DNA of 64,000 nt from JAOPZW01 sp963806015 (GCA_963806015.1 CAWDWM010000001.1:62001-126000), one strand, 5' to 3'; shown: positions 7,058 to 17,258, counted from the stretch's first letter. Program-made: numbers and translations. The notes: generated by a model not told the origin, from the letters alone.

Positions 7058-9268
7058 TCAGGCGGCCGCGACGGCGACCGGCCACGACCGCCGCAGGGCG
7101 TAGAGCGTCGTGCGCTCGGCGGCCGGCCGTCCCGCCGCGTGCGCAGCGGCGATCAGCTGGGGCGGATCCAGGCGGACGCCGTGGTAGGAGCCGGCGAGCC
7201 GGCTGATGCTCTCCTCCATGAGGGTCCCGCCGAGATCGTTGACCCCCCATGACAGCGACTCGGTCGCCACCTCGAGGCCCATCTTCACCCAGGAGGCCTG
7301 CAGGCTTGCGATCGTGCGCCCGAGGGCAAGGCGGAAGACCGCGGTGTGCTTGAGGTTCTCCTCGCGCGAGATCTCCTCGACCCCGTGCGTGCGCCCCAGC
7401 AGGGTGTGGAAGGGGATGAAGGACAGCGGCACGAACTCGGTGATCCCGCCGGTGCGCTCCTGCAGGGCGCGCACGACGCGCATGTGCTCGGCCAGCTCCC
7501 AGGGCTCCTCGATGTGGCCGAACATCACCGTCGCCGTCGAGCGCAGGCCGGCGGCGTGGCTGGCCTCGATGATCTCCACCCAGCGCGTGACCGGCAGCTT
7601 GTTGGGGCTGATGCGCTCGCGCACGCCGTCGTGCAGGACCTCGGCCGCGGTGCCCGGCGTCGAGTCCAGGCCGGCGTCGCGCAGCTGCGCGAAGACCTCG
7701 GCGGGTGGCAGGCCGGAGATGTCGCACATGTGCGCGATCTCCATGGGGCTGTAGGCGTGCAGGTGCAGCTGCGGCGCCGTCTCCTTGGCCACGCGCAGCC
7801 AGTACAGGTAGTCCTCGAGCGTCCAGTCCGGATGGATCCCCGACTGCATGCAGATCTCGGTGGCGCCGTAGTCGACGGCCTCGAGCACGCGCCGCACGAA
7901 CTCCTCGCGGTCGTGCTGGTAGGCGTCGGGCGAGCGCTTGCCCTGCCCGAAGCCGCAGAACGCGCAGCCGACGATGCAGACGTTCGAGACGTTGATGTTG
8001 CGGTTGACGACGAAGGTCACCGTGTCGCCCGCCAGCTCGGCGCGCAGCTCGTCCGCCGCCTGGCGCAGGTCCTCGATGGCCTCCGGGCGGGTCTCGGCGA
8101 AGAGCGCCGTGAGCTCGTCCTCGGTCAGGCGCTCGCCGTCGCGCCCGCGGGCGATCGCGGCGGGCACGAGATCCGAGCGGATCGCGCGCGCCTCGGTGCG
8201 GCCCGAACCGCGGCGGGGGATGAAGCTCCAGTACTTCGTCTTGATGACGTCGAGGACGCCCTGCGCCACCCACTCGGGGTCGATGTAGCGCGCGTAGACG
8301 CACAGGCGCTCGGTGAGCGCCACCCCGTCGGCGGCCAGGCGCTTGCGTACCTGGTGGGGCGACGGGAAGGGGTGCTCGGGCGAGATGTGGTCGCCGTTGG
8401 CGCTCAGGCCCCCGAGGTCCGTGGCCCCGGCGGCGACGAGCTCGGGCCACCAGTCGGCCAGGTTGGGCGGCACCTGGATGCCGATGTCGGGCATCAGCCG
8501 GCGCGTCTCGGCCACCAGGCGCTTCATGTCCTCGATCCCGACCGGCGTGGCCCATTCCGGCAGGTCGCGGTTAGGCGCGTCGGACAGGCCGGTGCGCCAG
8601 AAGCGATCGGCCGCGTCGGTGGCGATCTCGGCGGGCTCCTCGCCGTAGTAGCGGCGATGCGGGACGAAGTTCTGCAGGATGAGCTCCTGCAGGTGACCGT
8701 GCTCGGCGTGCACCGCCGCCAGCGCCTCCAGCGAGGCCATGCGGTCGTCCTCGGACTCGCCGATGCCGACCAGGATGCCGCTGGTGAACGGGATCCGCAG
8801 CTCGCCGGCGGCGCGGATGGTGGCCAGGCGCAGCTCGGGCTGCTTCGTCGGCGAGCCCTGGTGGGCGACCAGGTCGGGGTTGACCGACTCGAGCATCAGC
8901 CCCTGCGAGGCGGTGACCTCGCGGAGGCGCCCGAGATCGGCGGCCGAGAGCACGCCGAGGTTGGTGTGGGGCAGCAGCCCGCGCTCGAGACCCTGGTGGC
9001 AGGCCCAGACGACGTAGGCGGTGAAGTCGTCGAACCCCCACGCGCTCAGGCGCTCGCGCACCCCCGGGTGATGGTCGGGCGCCTCGCCGGTGAGGACGAG
9101 CAGCTCCTTGACCCGTCGCCGCGCCGCGTCGTCGAGCAGCGTCGTGACCTCGTCGGGTTCGTGCAGGTGCGGGCGGTGCGTCGCGAAGGCGCAGTACTTG
9201 CAGAAGCACTGGCACGTGCGTGACAGCGAGAGCGTGACGTTTCGCGAGAAGGTGACGCGGCGCCGCAC
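7058..9268 (-). CDS. fbiC: FbiC, Fo synthase (fused CofG-CofH radical SAM enzyme)
   Basis: A 736-residue fusion of two radical SAM domains that makes the F420 chromophore Fo from tyrosine and the flavin-pathway uracil intermediate. The first CxxxCxxC triad (CQCFCKYC) lies at residues 19-26; the second (CIVGCAFC) starts the CofH half. A GTG at 9268 is the likely start, 7 nt after a TAGGGT -10-like box, implying a leaderless mRNA; the 63 codons upstream in the frame look like antisense of the divergent lipoprotein gene. Followed by the LLM oxidoreductase. Confidence 0.93.
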   Translation of the reverse strand: MRRRVTFSRNVTLSLSRTCQCFCKYCAFATHRPHLHEPDEVTTLLDDAARRRVKELLVLTGEAPDHHPGVRERLSAWGFDDFTAYVVWACHQGLERGLLPHTNLGVLSAADLGRLREVTASQGLMLESVNPDLVAHQGSPTKQPELRLATIRAAGELRIPFTSGILVGIGESEDDRMASLEALAAVHAEHGHLQELILQNFVPHRRYYGEEPAEIATDAADRFWRTGLSDAPNRDLPEWATPVGIEDMKRLVAETRRLMPDIGIQVPPNLADWWPELVAAGATDLGGLSANGDHISPEHPFPSPHQVRKRLAADGVALTERLCVYARYIDPEWVAQGVLDVIKTKYWSFIPRRGSGRTEARAIRSDLVPAAIARGRDGERLTEDELTALFAETRPEAIEDLRQAADELRAELAGDTVTFVVNRNINVSNVCIVGCAFCGFGQGKRSPDAYQHDREEFVRRVLEAVDYGATEICMQSGIHPDWTLEDYLYWLRVAKETAPQLHLHAYSPMEIAHMCDISGLPPAEVFAQLRDAGLDSTPGTAAEVLHDGVRERISPNKLPVTRWVEIIEASHAAGLRSTATVMFGHIEEPWELAEHMRVVRALQERTGGITEFVPLSFIPFHTLLGRTHGVEEISREENLKHTAVFRLALGRTIASLQASWVKMGLEVATESLSWGVNDLGGTLMEESISRLAGSYHGVRLDPPQLIAAAHAAGRPAAERTTLYALRRSWPVAVAAA

Positions 9269-9317
9269 GCGGTAGACCCTACAGACGCGGCTGCGCCGGC
9301 CTGCGGCGACGGCTGCA

Positions 9318-10298
9318 ATGCTGCCCCGCCGAATGGCCCGCCACCGCCTCCTCGCCGCTCTCGCGATCGTCGCGGCGCTCGTCGTGGCCGGCTGCTCGCA
9401 CGGCACCGAGGGCCGCCCCGACGAGGCCGCCAGGCTGGTCCTGGACTTCCAGCCCAATGCGGTGCACGCCGGTATCTACCTGGCCCTGGAGCGCGACTTC
9501 GACGGCGCCGAGGGCGTCACGCTCAGCGTGGCGGCGCCGTCCTCCTCGACCGACAGCGTCAAGCTCCTGGTCGCCGGCCGCGCGCAGTTCGCGATCCTCG
9601 ATATCCACGATCTCGCCCTGGCCCGCGAGAAGGGGGCCGACATCGTCGGCGTGATGGCCGTCGTGCAACGCCCGCTGGCCGCCGTCATCGCCCAGCCCCA
9701 GATCACGCGACCGCGCGAGCTCGAGGGCAAGCGCGCCGGGGTCAGCGGGCTGCCCTCCGACGACGCCGTCCTGGACTCGATCGTGCGCGGCGACGGCGGC
9801 GACCCGGCCAAGGTGCGCAAGGTGAGCATCGGCTTTCAGGCGGTCAGCGCGCTGCTGGCGCGGCGCGTCGACGCGGCCACCGCGTTCTGGAACGCCGAGG
9901 GCGTGGCGCTGGCGGCCAAGCGCCCGGGCATGCATCAGTTCAAGGTCGACGACTTCGGCGCCCCGCCCTACCCCGAGCTGGTGCTGTGCGTGAGCCGCCA
10001 GACGTTGCGCGACGATCGCACGCTGGTCGCCGCCACCGTGCGCGCGCTGCGCCGCGGCTACGAGGAGACGATCGACGACCCCGAGTCGGCCGTCGAGGCG
10101 CTGGTCGAGCGTGCCGGGGTCCAGCGCGATCCCACGCGGCGCGAGCTCGACGCGGTCTCCCCCGCCTTCACCGAGGGCGCCACGCGCTACGGCACCTTCG
10201 ATCCCGCCGCCCTGAAGGCCTGGGCGGCCTGGGAGGCGCGCTTCGGCATCACCAAGCGCCCGCCGGACGTCACGCGCGCGTTCGCCCTCGGGTTCTAG
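9318..10298 (+). CDS. NMT1/THI5-like ABC transporter solute-binding lipoprotein
   Basis: A 326-residue lipoprotein with a Sec signal and the lipobox VVAGC near residue 30. DFQPNAVHAGIYLALERDFD and the SSSTDSVKLLVAGRAQFAI block are typical of NMT1/SsuA-type binding proteins for thiamine-pyrimidine precursors or sulfonates. No permease or ATPase gene is adjacent. The ATG at 9318 is used; 9333 (MARHRLL) is an alternative. The TAG stop at 10296-10298 was created by an IS insertion: before insertion it would have been TAA at the same codon, so the protein is unchanged. Confidence 0.82.
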   Translation: MLPRRMARHRLLAALAIVAALVVAGCSHGTEGRPDEAARLVLDFQPNAVHAGIYLALERDFDGAEGVTLSVAAPSSSTDSVKLLVAGRAQFAILDIHDLALAREKGADIVGVMAVVQRPLAAVIAQPQITRPRELEGKRAGVSGLPSDDAVLDSIVRGDGGDPAKVRKVSIGFQAVSALLARRVDAATAFWNAEGVALAAKRPGMHQFKVDDFGAPPYPELVLCVSRQTLRDDRTLVAATVRALRRGYEETIDDPESAVEALVERAGVQRDPTRRELDAVSPAFTEGATRYGTFDPAALKAWAAWEARFGITKRPPDVTRAFALGF

Positions 10299-10340
10299 CT
10301 ACTTCCCCCGGATAAACCCGGGTGGGTGAGGAACGAAAAC

Positions 10341-10363
10341 GGCCGCGCCTTGGGGGCGCGGCC
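10341..10363 (-). terminator. Intrinsic terminator of the IS transposase
   Basis: GGCCGCGCC and GGCGCGGCC pair over a 5-nt loop. Read leftward, the hairpin lies about 50 nt after the transposase stop and is followed by GTTTTCGTT, a T-rich tail. Confidence 0.6.
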
Positions 10364-10413
10364 GCCTTGCAAATCGGCTCCGGGGTGGATGGTCCGGGGC
10401 GGATCGAATGCTG

Positions 10414-11781
10414 TCAGGTGGCCCGGATGGCGAGGGTGTCGAGGTTGTAGGTCAGGATCGACCATCCGACCGTCGTTCTGGCTCCGTCGAGGCCTCTGAG
10501 TCGAGTGCGGCGCATGCCGTAGCCGCGTTTGAGGTGACTGATGCGGCCTTCGGCGCCGACGCGGTAGCGCGCCAGGCGCCGGTCGCTGTGTTTGGAGGCT
10601 GTGCTTTGGCGGCCGGAGATGAAGACCTTGGTCGCGTTGGGCAGCTGCTCGGCGACGGCGCCGGGCGCAAAGCCGCCGTCGAGCGCGACGTCGCGCGGGT
10701 TCAGGCCGGCTCTTCGCAGCTCTGCGACGGTGTCGGGCGGCAGGTCGGGTTCGTTGGGTGAGCCGACCTTGGTGGGGGCGGGCAGGATCAGGCCGCGGGC
10801 GCCGCGGCGGGTGTTCTCGGTGACTTCGGCGAGCTGGAAGACGTAGCCGAACTCGGTCGGGGCGCGCAGCTTGCCCTTGCGGATCGGCCGCGCGTCGGGG
10901 TCGGCCATCGACACCAAGCGGTCGGTGATCTTCTGCCCGGCCAGGCGCTGGGTGATCTGCCGGGCGACCTTCTCGGCGAGGTCGGCCAGCTCGTCGAGGC
11001 GCTCGGCGGCGCGCTGCTTGGCGCGCGCGCCGCGACCGCGGGCGCGATCGCGCAACTGCCGAGCGAGCTTGCGGGCCTCGCGGACCGACCGGCCGACCAG
11101 CTCGCCGGCCTCACCGGTCAACCGCAGCACGATCGTCTTGGCCTGACCGGTCCGCCGCGCGACGGTGCGGCTGATCGCGCGCAGCTTCTTTGCGGCGCTG
11201 CGCGAACGATCGCGCACCCCACGCGCTGCCGTGCCCGCCAGGCGCTTGACCTTGCGCGCCTCACGCGCCAGGACACGCGTCGCGTCGACCGCCAACGAGG
11301 CGTCGTTGGGGTAGCGGATGTCGGACTCCACAACCGTGGAATCGATCCGCACCGCCCGCCCGACGAAACGCCGCTCGCGGGTCGCCTTCTCGATCACCGC
11401 GCGGGTGATCTCGTCGATGACCTCGGGACCCAGGCGACGCGTCAGCTTGCGGACCGTCGACTCGTCGGGCACCCGCGCGCTCAGCGCGATCCGGCAGAAG
11501 CGCCGCAGGTGAATCGAGTCAGAAACCTCCCTGACCAACGTCTCATAGCCCCACCCAGTCCGCGTCTTGATCACCATCAACCGCACGAAGCAGTTCATCG
11601 CGATCGACGGACGCCCGGCGCCGCTCGCGCAGACCGACCACGCCTCGCGGATCGGCGCGAACAGCGTCGCATCGTCCAGCAGCACGTCCAACGCGGCCAG
11701 ATCAGCCGGCAACTCCCGCACCTCAACCGGCAACCCGACGTCGAACAGGCACTCCGCCTGAGGCCCCACAAGTCGCAGCAT
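10414..11781 (-). CDS. IS transposase (DDE type)
   Basis: A 455-residue transposase. VRIDSTVVESDIRYPNDASL carries the first catalytic Asp. A long basic, probably helical insert covers about residues 180-280. GGFAPG and the C-terminal EGRISHLKRGYGMRR carry the later DDE-region residues. The ATG at 11781 is preferred because GGAGGGTGG stands directly before it; an upstream TTG at 11850 is the alternative. The gene appears intact, so the element may be active. Confidence 0.85.
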   Translation of the reverse strand: MLRLVGPQAECLFDVGLPVEVRELPADLAALDVLLDDATLFAPIREAWSVCASGAGRPSIAMNCFVRLMVIKTRTGWGYETLVREVSDSIHLRRFCRIALSARVPDESTVRKLTRRLGPEVIDEITRAVIEKATRERRFVGRAVRIDSTVVESDIRYPNDASLAVDATRVLAREARKVKRLAGTAARGVRDRSRSAAKKLRAISRTVARRTGQAKTIVLRLTGEAGELVGRSVREARKLARQLRDRARGRGARAKQRAAERLDELADLAEKVARQITQRLAGQKITDRLVSMADPDARPIRKGKLRAPTEFGYVFQLAEVTENTRRGARGLILPAPTKVGSPNEPDLPPDTVAELRRAGLNPRDVALDGGFAPGAVAEQLPNATKVFISGRQSTASKHSDRRLARYRVGAEGRISHLKRGYGMRRTRLRGLDGARTTVGWSILTYNLDTLAIRAT

Positions 11782-11875
11782 CCACCCTCCAAACCGCCGA
11801 TTTACAGGGAAAATGCTCTCACTCCAGGCGGACGGAACCGCCCCACTCAACGGCGACTATTTCCGGGGGAAGTAG

Positions 11876-12619
11876 CTAAGGGCGCGACAGCTCCTCGTCG
11901 GCGCCCTGCAGCCGCTCTGCGAGGACCGCGTCGGGGTCGCCGTGCAGCAGCCAGCCCTCCGCGGTGCGCTCGATGAGACCCTCGCGCGCCAGCCCGGTGA
12001 GCGCGGTGGTCACCGACGGTCGCCGGGCGCCGACCAGCGTGGCCAGCATGCGGTGGGGCAGGCCGACCGGCACGCGCACGCCATCGCGGCTCACCCGTCC
12101 CCAGCGCTCGGCCAGCGCCCACAGCAGCACGAGCATGCGATCGTCGACGCGTGGCAACTGGGCGATCGCGCGCTGAAAGGCGAGGCCCCGCCCGCGGCGG
12201 ATGTGGCGAGCGTGCAGCGCCGTCGCGATCGACGGCCAGCGGCCGGCGGCGATGGCGACGCGCGTGTCGAGGATCGCCATCTGCGTCGGGGCGTGCACGT
12301 GCCAGCTGACCGCGACGGGCAGCGACTCGAAGGGCACGTCGTCGTCCCAGGGGCGCAGGATGTCGCCCGCTCCGAGCAGCTCGGTCGTCGTGCGCCCGGC
12401 GAAGTGCAGGTCGCGGGTGACCATGCCGTCGACGAGCAGCATGCCGACCACCGGATAGACGTCTCCGAGCTCGGCGTGGGGATCCCACGGCCCGGGATCG
12501 AGCACGTGCGAGGGCACGGCGAGCACCCGCGCGGCGGCGGCGCGCTCCTGGGGATTGAGGCCCTCGCCGAGCTCGGGCTCGACGTCGAGGAGGTAGATGG
12601 TGGTGCGCTGTGGAGACAT
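11876..12619 (-). CDS. Crp/Fnr-like transcriptional regulator (paralogue of the hydrogenase-linked one)
   Basis: A 247-residue protein with an N-terminal cupin-like effector domain (GDILRPWDDD region) and a C-terminal winged helix (PHRMLATLVGARRPSVTTAL). It shares layout with the regulator at 60531: a YLLD start, LGAGDILRPW versus MGPGDLLQPW, and WALAERWGRV versus WHLGARWGKV. No ligand-binding Cys cluster is present, so it is not an Fe-S FNR. The IS element sits at its stop codon without changing the last residue. Target genes are unknown. Confidence 0.75.
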   Translation of the reverse strand: MSPQRTTIYLLDVEPELGEGLNPQERAAAARVLAVPSHVLDPGPWDPHAELGDVYPVVGMLLVDGMVTRDLHFAGRTTTELLGAGDILRPWDDDVPFESLPVAVSWHVHAPTQMAILDTRVAIAAGRWPSIATALHARHIRRGRGLAFQRAIAQLPRVDDRMLVLLWALAERWGRVSRDGVRVPVGLPHRMLATLVGARRPSVTTALTGLAREGLIERTAEGWLLHGDPDAVLAERLQGADEELSRP

Positions 12620-12674
12620 GCGCGGCGGGCGCCGCACAGGGCGCTCTGCATAGGTTTCCCGAGCGCGCTTGCGC

Positions 12675-13043
12675 TCAACCACCGTGCGCGGCGAGTAGCG
12701 CGTCGACCAACTGCGCGCCCTCGCGCGCCATGCGCGAGCGCGGCACCACCTGGTCGAAGCCCGCCGCCAGGGCGCGCTCGCGGACCTCGGGCTGCACGTG
12801 GGCAAAGAAGCCGAGGCTACGCACGCCGTGTAGCTCGCCGCCGGTGGCGAGGGTCTCGAACAGCTCGACGCCATCGACGTCGGGCGACGTGAGGTCGACG
12901 ACGAGCACGTCGATCCCGGCCACCTCGTCCCACGTCTCGACGGCGCCGGTCAGCAGGTCGACCTCATGGCCGGCGGCCTCGAGGGACGCCTGGACCTTGG
13001 AGCCGAAGAGGAGGTCGGGTATCAGCGCGGCGACGCGCGCCAT
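12675..13043 (-). CDS. Response-regulator receiver-like protein
   Basis: A 122-residue single-domain protein that resembles a CheY-type receiver. The strand VLVVDLTSPDVDGVELFE offers Asp50 as phospho-acceptor, and GFFAHVQPEVRERALAAGFDQVVPRS resembles the beta4-alpha4-beta5 part. The usual acidic pair after strand 1 is weak, and there is no output domain or kinase gene nearby, so phosphorylation is uncertain. The start overlaps the upstream gene stop (ATGA). Confidence 0.6.
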   Translation of the reverse strand: MARVAALIPDLLFGSKVQASLEAAGHEVDLLTGAVETWDEVAGIDVLVVDLTSPDVDGVELFETLATGGELHGVRSLGFFAHVQPEVRERALAAGFDQVVPRSRMAREGAQLVDALLAAHGG

Positions 13044-13405
13044 CACTGCGAGCGCAGGCGGCGGAACTCCCGGCGCGCCGACTCGGGGCGCCCCCACATC
13101 TGCACGACCTCGACGCGGCCGCTGCGCACCTCGCGCACGGCCAGCTCGCCGGTGATGCCGGCGTCGTCGAGCAGCTTCAGGGCGCCGTGCGTCGCGGGCA
13201 CCGCCGCGGCGTGGCCGAAGCTGTGGGCCACCAGCACCCGCCAGTGCCAGTCGTGATGGGAGTAGGGCTGCGCGTTGCACGTCACGAGGTAGAGCGCGGC
13301 GTCGATGTAGCGCGACTCGTCGTCGATGCGCACGTCGAACTCGAGGTCCGTCCAATCCTCGGGCAGCGAGTCGATCACCTGCTGGAATGTGTCGGCGAGG
13401 CCCAT
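13043..13405 (-). CDS. Conserved hypothetical protein
   Basis: A 120-residue soluble protein, MGLADTFQQVIDSLPEDW at the start, rich in His/Trp in the middle (YSHHDWHWRVLV). No family is recognised. It overlaps the receiver-like gene by 4 nt and is probably expressed with it. The start codon lies in the palindrome CCCATCGATGGG, and the divergent secreted-protein gene starts 20 nt away, so a shared promoter region is likely. Confidence 0.6.
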   Translation of the reverse strand: MGLADTFQQVIDSLPEDWTDLEFDVRIDDESRYIDAALYLVTCNAQPYSHHDWHWRVLVAHSFGHAAAVPATHGALKLLDDAGITGELAVREVRSGRVEVVQMWGRPESARREFRRLRSQ

Positions 13406-13425
13406 CGATGGGCAGCCTAGCGTGC

Positions 13426-13817
13426 ATGAAGACGCTTCTCCCCCTCGCGCTGATGTGCGCGCTGGCCGTCGCCCCGGCCACGGCGAACGCGAAGACGCTC
13501 GTCTCCTTCGAGCAGTCCGGTGGCATCGCCGGCGTGGACGTCGCCCTCACGCTGACGACCACCGGCCACGTCACCGCCGGCTCGAACGGCCGCTCGCGCG
13601 CGGTCCGCGCCGCGACGCTGCGCCACCTGCGCGCGCTGCTGTCGGCGGCGCGCTGGGACCGCGCGAACCCGGGCCGCTCGCACTGCGCGGATTGCTTTAG
13701 CTACGTCGTGCGCTACCACGGTCATCGCGCCCGCTACGACGACAGCCAGGCCAAGCAGGTCCCGCGCTCGGTGCGGGCGGTGGTGGCCGAGCTGCTGCGG
13801 ATCAGCCGCGGCGGGCG

Positions 13818-13821
<4 letters not shown>
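13426..13821 (+). CDS. Small secreted protein, unknown function
   Basis: A 131-residue protein with a clear Sec signal peptide (MKTLLPLALMCALAVAPATANA, cleaved after ANA). The mature part has one possible disulfide or metal pair (HCADC) and a charged C-terminus. No family is recognised. The ATG at 13426 begins the signal peptide; an in-frame ATG 13 codons upstream lies in the divergent gene. Its end overlaps the mntH end by 4 nt. Confidence 0.6.
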
Positions 13822-15082
<1,261 letters not shown>

Positions 15083-15086
<4 letters not shown>

Positions 15087-15745
15087 GCAGTCACCTGCGC
15101 GCGCATGGCGCGCGCCAGCGCGCCGCCCAGCACGTGGACGTCGTCGCCGAAGCGGGCGAAGGTGGGGCCGTCGAAGGGCTGCTTGTCGATGACCTCGAAG
15201 TCGTCGCCGGGCGCGATACCGCGATCGGCCAGGTAGCGCAGCATCTCCGGGTCCGAGTCGGAGATGCGCACGAAGGTGGCGCACGTCCCCGGGACGAGGT
15301 CGGCCAGCGCGCTGGTGGGGCGCTCCTCGATCACCAGATCCGCGGTCGGGATCGGGTCGCCGTGCGGGTCGACCGTCGGATTGCCGAGCTTGGCCGCGAT
15401 GAGCTCCTCGAGCTCCTCGGAGAGGACGTGCTCGAGCACCTCGGCCTCGGCGTGGACGCGGTCCCACGGCACGTCGAGCGACTCGGCCAGGTAGAGCTCG
15501 AGCAGCCGGTGGTGGCGGATGACCTCGAGGGCCACGCGCTCTCCGTCCTCGGTGAGCTCGACGCCTTTGTAGGGGACGTGGACGACCAGGCCCAGCTCGC
15601 CCAGGCGCTTGCACATGCCCGAAGCCGACGCGGCGGTGACGCCAAGGCGCTCGGCGAGCGCATTGGTGGTCGCCGGGCCGTCGCCGCGCTGAGCGATCGC
15701 GTAAATCGCCTTCGCGTAGTCCTCAATTGCTGGTGAGCGCACCAT
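15083..15745 (-). CDS. mntR: DtxR/MntR-family metal-dependent repressor
   Basis: A 220-residue regulator: N-terminal winged helix (TTNALAERLGVTAASASGM), a metal-binding dimerisation domain with the His/Glu-rich RHHRLLELYLAE and EAEVLEHVLSEELEE, and a C-terminal FeoA/SH3-like domain. It represses mntH when Mn2+ (or Fe2+) is sufficient. It is the first gene of the mntR-mntH operon; its promoter overlaps repeated TAAATC sequences that may be its operator. Confidence 0.88.
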
Positions 15746-15781
15746 CTAAATCAGATTATGGCAGACCTAAATCGGCGTCAA
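15746..15781 (-). promoter_or_regulatory. mntR promoter with candidate MntR operator
   Basis: Read leftward, TTGACG (15781-15776) and CATAAT (15760-15755) form a 15-nt-spaced -35/-10 pair; TAATCT is an alternative -10 with 17-nt spacing. The segment has TTTAGGT and a second TTTAG half-site, resembling DtxR-type TTAGG half-sites, and CTAAATC occurs twice 20 nt apart on the other strand. Binding here would block the promoter. Confidence 0.5.
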
Positions 15782-15805
15782 GCAGCACTGGACTACTCTG
15801 GACAC

Positions 15806-16735
15806 ATGGCTGCCACCGTCGCCGAATCCGCACTCGCCGACCGCCTGCTGACCGAGGACGTCGCCCTCGTGGACCGTTCCGAGCGCGGCAAGCTCGCGCT
15901 CACGGGACCGCAGGCCAAGGAACTGCTCTCCGGCCAGGTCACCAACGACATCGAGGCGCTGGTCCCCGGCAGCGGCTGCTACGCGGCGCTGCTGACCAAC
16001 AAGGGCAAGATGCAGGCCGACCTGCGCGTGCTCGACACCGGCGACGAGCTGTGGCTCGACACCGAGCGCGTGGGGCTGCAGGCCCTGTTCGACACCCTGC
16101 GCCGCGGCGCCGTGGGCTGGCAGGCCGAGCTGCACAAGCGCACGCTGCAGCAGGCGCTGCTCTCGCTCGTGGGCCCGCGCGCCGCGGACGCCGCGGGCGG
16201 CGCCATGGGCCGCGAGCACGCCAACCGCCGCGCGCAGCTGGGCGGCGCCGACGTCCTGCTGGTCGCCACCGACCTCGGGATCGACGTCGTCTGCGCGGCC
16301 GAGGACGCCGAGCGCGTCCGCGGCGCCCTGGACGTCCCCGTCGTGCCCGAGGCCGCGGCCGAGGTCGTGCGCGTCGAGTCCGGGCGCCCGCGCTACGGCC
16401 TCGACCTCGACGACGCGACGATTCCCCAGGAGGCCGGCCTCAACGAGCGCGCCGTGAGCTTCACCAAGGGCTGCTACGTCGGCCAGGAGACGGTCGCGCG
16501 CCTGTATTACAAGGGCAAGCCCAACCGCCACCTGCGTGGCCTGCGGTTCTCGGCGCCGGTGCCCACGGGCACGCCGCTGATGCTGGGCGAGCGCGAGGTC
16601 GGGCGCGTGGGCTCGAGCGTGGTGTCGCCGCGCCTCGGCCCCATCGGTCTGGCGCTGGTGCGGCGCGAGGCGGGGGTCGGGGACGAGCTCGTGGCGGGCT
16701 CGGCGGTCGCGGTCGTGGCTGAGCTGCCGTTCTGA
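15806..16735 (+). CDS. ygfZ: YgfZ/GcvT-like folate-binding protein
   Basis: A 309-residue protein of the GcvT fold. The signature KGCYVGQETVAR is the conserved Cys-containing motif of YgfZ/IBA57, which supports repair or assembly of Fe-S enzymes using tetrahydrofolate. The ATG at 15806 is preferred over 15758: it lies 6 nt after a TACTCT -10 box, and the upstream ATG falls in the mntR promoter. The TGA stop lies in the CTGA that borders the first IS110-type element. Confidence 0.85.
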   Translation: MAATVAESALADRLLTEDVALVDRSERGKLALTGPQAKELLSGQVTNDIEALVPGSGCYAALLTNKGKMQADLRVLDTGDELWLDTERVGLQALFDTLRRGAVGWQAELHKRTLQQALLSLVGPRAADAAGGAMGREHANRRAQLGGADVLLVATDLGIDVVCAAEDAERVRGALDVPVVPEAAAEVVRVESGRPRYGLDLDDATIPQEAGLNERAVSFTKGCYVGQETVARLYYKGKPNRHLRGLRFSAPVPTGTPLMLGEREVGRVGSSVVSPRLGPIGLALVRREAGVGDELVAGSAVAVVAELPF

Positions 16736-16739
16736 TATG

Positions 16740-17080
16740 GCGTGACGCTTGTCAAGGGCAGCGTTCGGTGGCGGGCTCGCGGTGGCGGGCCCGTTGTCGT
16801 TGTGGCGAGGAGTGGAGCTCGGGGCTCCCGGGGTCCGACGTCCGGGGAACCAGGCAGCGCGACTGCGATGGTCAGCCTGATATGCGGGGACTCGCTCACC
16901 CCATGACCGTTGGTTCGCCGCGGATCGCTCTCTAGGAGCGGGCGCTCCGGACGCCGTCTGGCGTCGATGGTGCCCATAGAACGGACGCGACCCGAATCGA
17001 GTGCGGCGCTTGCTGGCCCTTGTGGTGGACATCGGACCCCGGCAGCGTCGAGCCGCCGGGGTCACGTGATGGCAGTCGGG
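16740..17080. ncRNA. Possible bridge-RNA region of the decayed IS110-type element
   Basis: This gene-free stretch lies downstream of the transposase, where IS1111-group elements encode their bridge RNA. It contains CTGATATG at 16877-16884, an exact copy of the element border sequence at 16732-16739. The same pairing of border and internal copy is seen in the intact element with a G in place of the T. No RNA fold was computed. Confidence 0.25.
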
Positions 17081-17258
17081 TTAGTCCAGCGTGGCGGCCT
17101 CCCAGCAGAAGCACGCCAGTTCGCGGGCGTTGGCGATCGTGATCACGCCGGCGGGCTTGTTGCGCGCCCTCATCTGCGTGTAGCGCTTGTGCAGACGCAG
17201 CTGCGCGCGCCAGGCGACCGCCACGACGCGCGGATCGATGCCCTCTTGGCGGGAGCGA
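17081..17258 (-). pseudogene. IS110-family transposase, 3' fragment
   Basis: The minus strand reads QEGIDPRVVAVAWRAQLR and later IANARELACFCWEAATLD before TAA at 17083-17081. This matches the C-terminal end of IS110-type transposases (compare the AWQAQVRLHHRHRH and IARELVGFLWA parts of the intact copy at 22363). It is cut off from its 5' part by the nested element; the sequence GAGCGAG at the break recurs at 18374-18380. Confidence 0.75.

Larger units (their letters stand above)
10298..11876. mobile_element. Insertion sequence with DDE transposase and 2-bp TA duplication
   Basis: The ends match as inverted repeats: GCTACTTCCCCCGG at the left (from 10298) and its complement at the right (to 11876), extending 2-3 more bases with one mismatch. 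Each end is flanked by TA (10296-10297 and 11877-11878), read as a 2-bp target duplication. The element holds one leftward transposase gene and its terminator. The family is not settled; an IS5/IS1182-like group is likely from the transposase. Confidence 0.82.

Noticed and set aside
15758..15805. Upstream ATG as start of the YgfZ-like gene
   Set aside because: It lies in the mntR promoter region; the ATG at 15806 has a -10 box 6 nt away and fits the family start.
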